A stretch of DNA of 14,884 nt from an uncultured Brachyspira sp. Its GTDB lineage: Bacteria > Spirochaetota > Brachyspiria > Brachyspirales > Brachyspiraceae. The position numbers were made by a program, and so were the translations under genes. Position 1 is the first letter of the stretch. Each line of letters starts with the position of its first letter. The notes beneath the pieces were generated by a model. The model did no database searches and was not told where the DNA came from. It saw only the letters and a program-made list of their open reading frames with translations. The stretch spans positions 1-14,884 of the forward strand of contig CAKVCG010000034.1 in NCBI GenBank assembly GCA_934725525.1, read 5' to 3'. Shown piece by piece: positions 7,668 through 13,398 of this stretch.

Positions 7668-9128
7668 TTATCTAAAATAATAAGACAAAATATTTTTAAA
7701 AGAATTTATATGATGCCTTATGTCGTAAATATCTCTTATCGCTGTGAGTTTATGAAATAAATATAAAGGATTAAAATACAAATTATAGAAATATTCTATA
7801 TATTTATATAATTTCTCTTCTTCAAAATTAAGTTTAACTACTGATTTACGCATATCAAAATCGAACCAATTTTTGGTTTTAAGCAAATCGTTTTCTTTGC
7901 AATAATTAAATAATTGAGTGTTCGGATAAGGGACGAATAATGAAACATTCATTGAATTAATATAGCCGTTAAGCATTAAACTTTTCACTATATTAAAAGT
8001 TCTTATAATATCTTCTTCCGTTTCGTTAGGATATCCCAATTTTACCATCATATCAATAAATAATCCCGCCCGTTTTGCAAGTTTAATCGATTCTACCATT
8101 TGCTCTACATTGTTTTTATCGATTCCAATTTTTTCAATCGTATAATTATTAATCGTTGGCAAATTAAAAATTATAGTTTTGAAGCCAGATTTTTTCATCA
8201 TTTTAAAATCTTCAAAACTCAAAATATTCAAATACATATAGCAGTCGATATAAACTTTTTTATTTAATTTTCTCTCTTGCATAGTTTCGCAAAATAAGGA
8301 AAGCCATTCGTCAGTTGGAAAACAAATCGTGCAGTCTAATATTTCTTTTATTCCGTATCTTTTATTTAAATATTCTATTTCGTCAACCACATTTATCGGA
8401 CTTCTTAACATCGCGTTGTTGAAAAGTATGCTCGAAGAATTGCTATTGTAAATATTATAAATCGAGCCTCGCCCAGACATTATAAAAGTTCCGGGATATT
8501 TTTTAAAATATTCGTTTTTTTTAGAATAGATTTTCCAATTCGTTAAATTTCTGTCTATAAAAGGCAAACTGTCCAAAGGATAATCGAGAATAAATTTTCC
8601 CGTGTTTTTTATATTTCCGTTTCCGTTTCTGTAATATATTCCTTTAGCCAATTTGTCGCCATGATTTAAATGTTTAACTATGCTTAAAAGCGAAATCTCG
8701 TAATTTCCGCCCGTTATTATAAAATCCGCTTTCGATTTTGTTAAACTTTCTTCAGGCAAACTCGTCACATGGTCGCCCGCCAAAACGACATAAACTCCTT
8801 CGTATTTTTTCTTTACCGTTTCTATCGTATCCCAAGTATAATTGATTGTCGGAGTTCTCGCTTCAAAAAATATTAATTGAGGTTCTATTTTGTCAAGTTC
8901 GCTAAACCATTCTATAGTATCCATATTTCGCGCGATAGTGTCAAGAAAAAAAACATTATAACCGTTATTTTTAAGCAAAGTCGCCGCATAAGCGGGAAGA
9001 ATAGGATAAGTATAAGACGGATTTCTTAACCATTGAAACTGTTCGTTTAAAGACATTAAAGGAAAGCCTTCGTTATTTTCAAAAGGCGGATATGTTATGC
9101 ATATTCTCTCTACTTTATCTTTTTTCAT
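7668..9128 (-). CDS. B12-binding/radical SAM family protein lacking the cluster cysteines (probable pseudoenzyme)
   Basis: A 486-residue protein with the layout of class B radical SAM enzymes. An N-terminal Rossmann cobalamin-binding-like domain (about 6-155) has YPILPAYAATLLKNNGYNV, the GDHVTSLPEESL loop and ADFIITGG. A TIM-barrel follows with LRSPINVVDEIEYL, GIKEIL and LGYPNETEEDI. The usual SRGCPYNCxFC loop is here GRGSIYNIYNS: the three cysteine positions are Ser222, Ile226 and Ser229. The usual GIES SAM motif appears as NLPT (322-325). The frame is intact and all other hallmarks are well kept, so this looks like a retained non-redox relative rather than debris; the [4Fe-4S] cluster cannot be held in the normal way. 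It sits 13 bases after the YkgJ-like gene, without an SD, and ends 2 bases from the addA stop. Function unknown. Confidence 0.85.
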   Translation of the reverse strand: MKKDKVERICITYPPFENNEGFPLMSLNEQFQWLRNPSYTYPILPAYAATLLKNNGYNVFFLDTIARNMDTIEWFSELDKIEPQLIFFEARTPTINYTWDTIETVKKKYEGVYVVLAGDHVTSLPEESLTKSKADFIITGGNYEISLLSIVKHLNHGDKLAKGIYYRNGNGNIKNTGKFILDYPLDSLPFIDRNLTNWKIYSKKNEYFKKYPGTFIMSGRGSIYNIYNSNSSSILFNNAMLRSPINVVDEIEYLNKRYGIKEILDCTICFPTDEWLSLFCETMQERKLNKKVYIDCYMYLNILSFEDFKMMKKSGFKTIIFNLPTINNYTIEKIGIDKNNVEQMVESIKLAKRAGLFIDMMVKLGYPNETEEDIIRTFNIVKSLMLNGYINSMNVSLFVPYPNTQLFNYCKENDLLKTKNWFDFDMRKSVVKLNFEEEKLYKYIEYFYNLYFNPLYLFHKLTAIRDIYDIRHHINSFKNILSYYFR

Positions 9129-9141
9129 TTTATTTTTAATT

Positions 9142-9561
9142 TTATTTCTTTTTACCCGATTTTTTAGATTTTATAATTTTATTTTTATAAACATATTTTT
9201 CAAGTTCGTATTGATTGTCAAATATAATATCATACCATTCTTCGTATCTTTCGCATTTCGGCGGACTATGTTTAGAGCAAATTTCGTTTCTGTTTTCGTA
9301 GTTTGTGCATAAATAAGTTTTTTTATCCAAATATCTGCATTCGCTTCTTATCATATGATACCAAGTTTCTTCGTATATAAAAATAAAAGAATGTCTAAAA
9401 TGCAAATACCATTTCAAAGTGTTTAATTCTTCCTCGTTTTTCGGCGGAGATATTTCCATTACCAAATCATGACAGCATAAAGAATTACAGTCCGCGCATA
9501 ATTTTTCGCTAACCGTTTTTTGTCTATTTTTTAATAATTGATTCGATGGTATTACTTTCAT
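9142..9561 (-). CDS. YkgJ-type cysteine-cluster protein (putative Zn/Fe-binding)
   Basis: A small protein of 139 residues with the CxxC...CC signature of the YkgJ family (PF03692 type, putative metal-chelating). Cysteines lie at 22, 25, 29 and 30 (CADCNSLCC), then 75, 85, 95 and 103 in the family order (ECRYL, YLCTNY, NEICSKH, PPKCERY). The tail is lysine-rich (KSKKSGKKK). Biochemical roles in this family are largely unknown; some are thought to assemble or carry metal. The frame is open to a TTG at 9588, but the promoter at 9602-9630 predicts transcription starting near 9595, which leaves no room for an SD before that TTG. The ATG at 9561 is therefore chosen. It is first in an operon with the radical-SAM-like gene. 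Confidence 0.8.
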   Translation of the reverse strand: MKVIPSNQLLKNRQKTVSEKLCADCNSLCCHDLVMEISPPKNEEELNTLKWYLHFRHSFIFIYEETWYHMIRSECRYLDKKTYLCTNYENRNEICSKHSPPKCERYEEWYDIIFDNQYELEKYVYKNKIIKSKKSGKKK

Positions 9562-9601
9562 TAATAAAAACCGTTTTTTAAAATTCAAAATTAATCGTTA
9601 T

Positions 9602-9630
9602 ATTATATTAAAAATTAGATTAAAATTCAA
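9602..9630 (-). promoter_or_regulatory. promoter of the YkgJ-like / radical SAM-like operon
   Basis: On the minus strand TTGAAT (9625-9630) and a perfect TATAAT (9602-9607) are separated by exactly 17 bases. Start of transcription is expected near 9595, giving a 34-base leader to the ATG at 9561. Confidence 0.6.
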
Positions 9631-9647
9631 TGATTTAATTATTATAA

Positions 9648-9673
9648 TTCTTTTTTCTACCGAGAAAAAAGAA
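9648..9673. repeat. perfect 11-bp inverted repeat between divergent promoters
   Basis: Arms TTCTTTTTTCT (9648-9658) and AGAAAAAAGAA (9663-9673) are exact reverse complements around a 4-base loop ACCG. A third element, TTTTTTCT at 9681-9688 within a longer T/C run to 9694, could pair with the right arm instead. It lies upstream of both divergent promoters, so it may be an operator or a structural purine/pyrimidine tract rather than a leader element. A terminator for plus-strand read-through is possible but the T run starts 8 bases after the stem. Confidence 0.6.
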
Positions 9674-9712
9674 GAGATAATTTTTTCTTTTTTTATATTT
9701 TTATGTTATACT

Positions 9713-9734
9713 TATAATAGTGATTTATTAAGAG
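9713..9734 (+). promoter_or_regulatory. minus-10 box and ribosome binding site of the two-TM protein gene
   Basis: A perfect TATAAT stands at 9713-9718, but the sequence 17 bases upstream is only TTTTTA, so a good minus-35 is missing and an activator may help. AAGAG at 9730-9734 stands 6 bases before the ATG at 9741. The leader would be only about 15 bases. Confidence 0.4.
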
Positions 9735-9740
9735 AACATA

Positions 9741-10754
9741 ATGAAAATAACTTTAGATACCACAATATCCTCATTGCTCGATTCGTTCGACAGGGAATTC
9801 GGAGTTTCTCTTGGAATATATAAAGGAGCTTTGAAATCGGACGATATTAAACTTTTTGAAATTGCCGACCCTAGAAAAAATCCAAAATCTTTTATAGTAG
9901 TCGATAAAGATACGAGCGTTGAAACGGTGGAAGCAATGTTTAAAAAAGTATTTGGAATAAGAGTGCAGGTAAAAGACAGAAACGGAAACACGATGGAACA
10001 AGAAATGACTTTAGGCGGGGAGAGAATATTATCAAAAGAAAATATTGAAGAAAGAAATATAAAATTAGTAGATTTGGAAGACGATGTAGATAATGATAAT
10101 AAAGTTGAAAAAGAGATTAAAGAAAACAAAAAAAGCAAACAAAATAAATCCTACTTTTTAAAATCAAAAATTGTTAAACATAGCTTTGAGGATAAAATAA
10201 AAGAAATTGACGGATATTATTTGAGATTTCAAAGAACCGAAAGATATAAATCAATGGTTAATCTTTTATCATGCATCGAAGAAGCTAAACTTTCCTATCC
10301 CGAGTCGAAAGAAATTTTAGAGCATATAGAAGAGATAAAAAATAAATCGGTTGCGATATCTCATTTGAGCATTAAGAAGAGAAGATTTGCAATAATCATT
10401 CTTATAATAATAACTTCGTTTCTTCTTTTTGTAAGCGCTTTAATATGCGGATTTAATTTATACAAAAAAATTAAACAGGATAAAGTTGTCGACACTATAG
10501 TTAAAGATATAGACAATTTGAGAATGCGAAAGGGAGTTTTAATAGAAAACGGAAACATTGCAGAAGCAAACGCAATAGATGAAAATATAAATTCAAAATC
10601 GGAACAATTAAATGTTATAAGAAATACAAAAACTTTTCCCATAACATATTATTTTATATTCGCCTCTTTTATTATGATTGTCATAGTCGCCTTATTTATA
10701 TTGAGGCTCAATAAATTTAATATAACCTCGGTCCGCTTTGAGAATAAAACTTGA
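9741..10754 (+). CDS. two-TM protein with duplicated N-terminal 'FG' domain, function unknown
   Basis: A 337-residue protein that I cannot name. Residues 1-92 contain two similar halves: SLLDSFDREFGVSLGIYKG (11-29) and TVEAMFKKVFGIRVQVKDRNG (62-82). Each has a helix ending in F-x3-FG followed by a hydrophobic strand, and the second ends in TLGG. This pattern recalls a domain of unknown function in many Bacteroidetes and other bacterial proteins (from memory, unchecked). A charged Asp/Glu/Lys linker follows (about 106-137), then a helical cytosolic part to about 212, TM1 at 216-239, a predicted extracytoplasmic helical loop (240-300), and TM2 at 303-322, leaving a short tail. With both ends cytosolic, the N-terminal domain probably binds a cytosolic partner. 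Monocistronic; an AT-rich hairpin follows. Confidence 0.82.
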   Translation: MKITLDTTISSLLDSFDREFGVSLGIYKGALKSDDIKLFEIADPRKNPKSFIVVDKDTSVETVEAMFKKVFGIRVQVKDRNGNTMEQEMTLGGERILSKENIEERNIKLVDLEDDVDNDNKVEKEIKENKKSKQNKSYFLKSKIVKHSFEDKIKEIDGYYLRFQRTERYKSMVNLLSCIEEAKLSYPESKEILEHIEEIKNKSVAISHLSIKKRRFAIIILIIITSFLLFVSALICGFNLYKKIKQDKVVDTIVKDIDNLRMRKGVLIENGNIAEANAIDENINSKSEQLNVIRNTKTFPITYYFIFASFIMIVIVALFILRLNKFNITSVRFENKT

Positions 10755-10770
10755 ATTTTAATGATTTAAG

Positions 10771-10802
10771 AATTCTTTATTTAAAAATTATTTTTAAGAA
10801 TT
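10771..10802. terminator. putative bidirectional terminator between convergent genes
   Basis: A hairpin with inner arms TTAAAAA (10781-10787) and TTTTTAA (10791-10797) and outer arms AATTC (10771-10775) and GAATT (10798-10802) fills the 48-base gap between the two-TM gene and kdsB. On the plus strand it runs into TTTTATTT. The stem is nearly all A-T and has a bulge, so stability is modest. Confidence 0.35.
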
Positions 10803-11573
10803 TTATTTGTATAAATTTTCATTATTCAATCTGCTTTGAGCATGCCGTCTTAAATACTCCTGCACAAATTCTAAATCTTCTTTTGTGTCTATTCCATGAA
10901 TAAATTTATTTGTTTCCAAAACTTTTATATTCATTCCGTTATAAAGCCATCTTAACTGTTCGAGTTTTTCGATTTTCTCATAGTTACATTCTTTAAGGTT
11001 TTCGATTTTTAGTAAAATTTCTTTTCTGAAAGCGTAAACCCCTATATGTTTATAATATTTTACTTCAATATCGTTATCAAATCTTTTATGAGGAATTGTC
11101 GCTCTCGAAAAATACATCGCATAATTGTCCGCATCGCATACCACTTTAACGGCGTTTTCGTCCTTTATTAAATGGCTGTCATTTTCAATTTTTAATTTTA
11201 CCGTGGCTATATCGACTCTTTTATCTTCAAAACATTTTATAATCGGAGAGAGTATCTCTTCGTTAATCAAAGGTTCGTCTCCCTGAACATTTATTATTAT
11301 ATCGCAGTCGATTTTTTTTGCAGCTTCTGTTATCCTTGAAGTTCCCGAAGTATGCGATTTTGAAGTCATAACCGCTTTTGCGTTATTTTTTGAGCATATA
11401 TCCATTATCTCTTTTGAATCTGTCGCTATTATAACATCGTCAATTTCCGAAACTGCTTTTACATTATCGTAAACGGCTATTATTATTGGTTTTCCTAATA
11501 ATTCGTAAGTTAGTTTTTTAGGAAACCTCGAAGAATCGTATCTTGCTGGAATTATCGCTACAGTTTTAGGCAT
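10803..11573 (-). CDS. kdsB: 3-deoxy-manno-octulosonate cytidylyltransferase (CMP-Kdo synthetase)
   Basis: A 256-residue cytosolic enzyme that makes CMP-Kdo from CTP and Kdo, the activated sugar that WaaA adds to lipid A. Diagnostic segments: IPARYDSSRFPKKL (8-21, CTP binding), HTSGTSRITEAA (74-85), INVQGDEPLI (94-103) with Mg-binding Asp99, YKHIGVYAFRKE (174-185), EKLEQLRWLYNG (202-213) and HGIDTKEDLE (226-235) with the second metal Asp229. The usual SGTDR/SGTER loop here reads SGTSR, a small change at Ser79. Length is normal (E. coli about 248). The start lies 2 bases after the EIIA stop, and its SD (GGAGG) is formed by the last codons of that gene, so the two are translationally coupled. 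It is the last gene of a three-gene operon. Presence implies Kdo-containing lipooligosaccharide. Confidence 0.95.
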   Translation of the reverse strand: MPKTVAIIPARYDSSRFPKKLTYELLGKPIIIAVYDNVKAVSEIDDVIIATDSKEIMDICSKNNAKAVMTSKSHTSGTSRITEAAKKIDCDIIINVQGDEPLINEEILSPIIKCFEDKRVDIATVKLKIENDSHLIKDENAVKVVCDADNYAMYFSRATIPHKRFDNDIEVKYYKHIGVYAFRKEILLKIENLKECNYEKIEKLEQLRWLYNGMNIKVLETNKFIHGIDTKEDLEFVQEYLRRHAQSRLNNENLYK

Positions 11574-11575
11574 AT

Positions 11576-12061
11576 TTATTTTTCCTCCATTATATCTTTT
11601 ACCATTGAAAGTAATTTATTTTTAAACTCTTCTTCGTTCTCCGATTCTAAAAGTAAAACCGTATACATACTGAGTCTAGACACTTTAGTAAATAACGATA
11701 ATAGATTAAGATATTTTTCGCTTTTACCAACTGGAGTTAAAAACATATTGAGTAAATGAACGGGTTTTTTATCTAATGCATAATAATTAATCCCTTCTTT
11801 AGATAGCGCAAATATTAATTTATCCTCTTTAACCTCGCTCGTTCTAATATGCGGAAAAGCCACACCATAACCCAAGCCGCTTGTTATTATCTCTTCTTTT
11901 TTATACATAAAATTTATAGTTTTATCTATATTGATTCTTAATCCATTTGATTCGGCATATATGAGCATTTCGCTTATAGCTTCTTCTTTATTAGAGGCTT
12001 TCAAATTAAGTAAAATATAAGAGCTTTCTATTATTTTTGACACTTCGTTTAATGAAATCAT
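11576..12061 (-). CDS. PTS EIIA domain protein, type 2 (fructose/nitrogen family)
   Basis: A single-domain EIIA of 161 residues (PF00359 type), a cytosolic phosphocarrier taking phosphate from HPr or NPr. The phospho-acceptor is His71 in GYGVAFPHIRT (65-74). The second conserved histidine of the fold (PtsN region THLHTLSLVAKRL) is replaced: the matching segment EKYLNLLSLFTKV has Tyr117. Free-standing EIIA proteins without EIIB/EIIC partners are often regulatory, as PtsN is, rather than sugar transport parts, and no permease gene is near. SD AGAAGG stands about 6 bases before the ATG. It is the middle gene of the operon, 25 bases after the hypothetical gene and 2 bases before kdsB. A regulatory influence on Kdo or envelope synthesis is inferred from that coupling only. 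Confidence 0.88.
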   Translation of the reverse strand: MISLNEVSKIIESSYILLNLKASNKEEAISEMLIYAESNGLRINIDKTINFMYKKEEIITSGLGYGVAFPHIRTSEVKEDKLIFALSKEGINYYALDKKPVHLLNMFLTPVGKSEKYLNLLSLFTKVSRLSMYTVLLLESENEEEFKNKLLSMVKDIMEEK

Positions 12062-12086
12062 TTTATAACCTTCTATAATTAATTTT

Positions 12087-12479
12087 TTAAATTTCTATTT
12101 TAAAATTTTCTTTCAAATATTCTTTCATTGTATATTTTTTCTGTATAATCTCTAAAGTTATATTAAGAGGATAAATAGTGTTATAACTTTTAAAATTTAT
12201 TCCTATAGATTCGTCATCCAAATCTATTCCGCGAGATAGTTCCCAATTTCCGTTAAAATGTGTTTTTATAACTTCGCCTATATACGCGCTTATTAAAAAT
12301 ATAAAATTTCTGTTATTGTCATTTTCCAAAACCAAATACATTTTTTCGTTAAAGAATTTATCTATTTCCGATAAACTTTTTAAAGTATAATCTATATGAT
12401 AGCCTTCTCGAATTAAAAAATTGCTTATCCAATATGAACTTCTTAAAAGTTCTTCCTGAGGCAAAATATATTTTGACAT
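12087..12479 (-). CDS. small hypothetical cytosolic protein, first gene of the EIIA-kdsB operon
   Basis: 130 residues with no signal peptide or membrane segment, and no family I can name with confidence. A central block FIFLISAYIGEVIKTHFNGNW (59-79) followed by a strand-rich part (IGINFKSYNTIYPLNITLEII) resembles the layout of small conserved proteins in which an 'AYxGE' helix precedes a tryptophan and beta strands, but this is only a visual likeness. The gene is supported by a good SD (AAAGGA, 6 bases before the ATG), promoter-like boxes upstream and conserved codon style. It reads into the EIIA gene 25 bases later. Confidence 0.78.
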   Translation of the reverse strand: MSKYILPQEELLRSSYWISNFLIREGYHIDYTLKSLSEIDKFFNEKMYLVLENDNNRNFIFLISAYIGEVIKTHFNGNWELSRGIDLDDESIGINFKSYNTIYPLNITLEIIQKKYTMKEYLKENFKIEI

Positions 12480-12499
12480 TTTATATCCTTTATTTATTA

Positions 12500-12529
12500 A
12501 TATATTAAATCTTTTTTATAATAAGTCAA
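12500..12529 (-). promoter_or_regulatory. putative promoter of the hypothetical-EIIA-kdsB operon
   Basis: On the minus strand TTGACT (12524-12529) is a strong minus-35. The minus-10 is less clear: AATATA or ATATAT at 12500-12506 at spacing 17-18. The start of transcription would be about 15-20 bases before the ATG at 12479. Confidence 0.4.
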
Positions 12530-12540
12530 ATTTAAAATAT

Positions 12541-12558
12541 TTATTATAATTATAATAA
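12541..12558. repeat. perfect 18-bp palindrome in divergent intergenic region
   Basis: The 18 bases, TTATTATAA followed at once by its own reverse complement, form an exact self-complementary sequence just upstream of the minus-35 of the kdsB operon. A second short dyad, ATTTTTC-C-GAAAAAT (12581-12595), lies closer to the plus-strand gene. Both could bind a dimeric regulator, although in DNA this AT-rich the first may be chance. Confidence 0.4.
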
Positions 12559-12617
12559 TTTATATCTATAATTTATATGCATTTTTCCGAAAAATAATAA
12601 ATAAACTATATCAAAAT

Positions 12618-12637
12618 TATAATTTAAAATATTAGGG
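12618..12637 (+). promoter_or_regulatory. minus-10 box and SD deciding a GTG start
   Basis: TATAAT at 12618-12623 has no convincing minus-35 upstream. AGGG at 12634-12637 lies 8 bases before GTG at 12646, which supports GTG as the start codon of the following gene. Confidence 0.4.
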
Positions 12638-12645
12638 TAATATAA

Positions 12646-13398
12646 GTGCTTTTGGATAAAGATTCGTTTTCAGAGTTCGTGGAATATGTGGAAAATAATT
12701 TTAATTTTGAATTTCTTTCAAATATACCGGGATTCGATAAAGATTATAACTATCAAAAAGACGCAATATTGAAATTAATAAAAGCTTCCAATAATAACGA
12801 GGCTTTTTTAGATTATATTTCCTATACTTATACGCTCTTAAAAAGCGATATTATAGAACAGATTATATCTTTGTCCTGGGAAAAATCTAACGGAATGATA
12901 GATAGTTTTATTAACGATGATAAATTTAACCTTAATCAAAATCAGCTTATAAATTATATATCGATACTTTTAATAGTTCGAGATATAATGCATACGAGTT
13001 ATATAGCCTCTCTTCCTATATATAATGAATATAAATATAATCAAAAAGAATTTTACGATAAAGCAAAAGAAATGATAGAAAATTCTGTAGGCAATATATC
13101 GACTTTGGGAAATATAAATCCGATATTTATAGCGATAGCAGCAAAAAGTATATTGCCTTTCTCTATAAAAAATGACGAATTGTCAAGTTCGTCAAAATTG
13201 ATAGCAATTCTATTTAATATGTCAAGGATAATTGCGTCCTACCCTTATTCTGAAAATAATAATAAAAATACGCAGCCTATATTTTTAAGCTCAATTTATA
13301 ATTTGGTAAATAACGCTTCTTTTTTAGGACTCGACTATAGAATGATTAGGCAATTATACGATAAAGTAAAATGCGGAGATATATGTTGGAAAAATTAG
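12646..13398 (+). CDS. hypothetical helical protein, GTG start
   Basis: 250 residues, not recognised. The sequence is almost entirely predicted helical, with alternating hydrophobic positions (for example NQLINYISILLIVRDIMHTSYIA at about 99-121, quoted here only as a region), rich in Asn, Ile, Ser and Tyr, with no signal peptide and no continuous hydrophobic stretch long enough to be a sure membrane span. It starts with GTG behind an AGGG SD. Its last 16 bases overlap the start of the next gene, whose SD (GGAG, 13375-13378) lies inside its final codons; the two are therefore co-transcribed and probably translationally coupled, suggesting that the cytosolic product and the membrane product work together. 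Confidence 0.77.
   Translation: MLLDKDSFSEFVEYVENNFNFEFLSNIPGFDKDYNYQKDAILKLIKASNNNEAFLDYISYTYTLLKSDIIEQIISLSWEKSNGMIDSFINDDKFNLNQNQLINYISILLIVRDIMHTSYIASLPIYNEYKYNQKEFYDKAKEMIENSVGNISTLGNINPIFIAIAAKSILPFSIKNDELSSSSKLIAILFNMSRIIASYPYSENNNKNTQPIFLSSIYNLVNNASFLGLDYRMIRQLYDKVKCGDICWKN

Noticed and set aside
4225..9561. Helicase-nuclease next to radical SAM and Cys-rich genes as a defence island
   Set aside because: The helicase matches housekeeping AddA motif by motif, the neighbours are on the opposite strand with their own promoter, and there is no sensor or toxin-like partner.
9562..9588. In-frame TTG start for the YkgJ-like protein
   Set aside because: The promoter predicts transcription beginning about 7 bases before it, leaving no ribosome binding site; the ATG at 9561 fits better.
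9728..10642. Minus-strand open frames inside the two-TM protein gene and a plus-strand frame at 9097-9312
   Set aside because: They are antisense shadows of genes with better codon use, start signals and domain content; Ser/Phe-rich composition.
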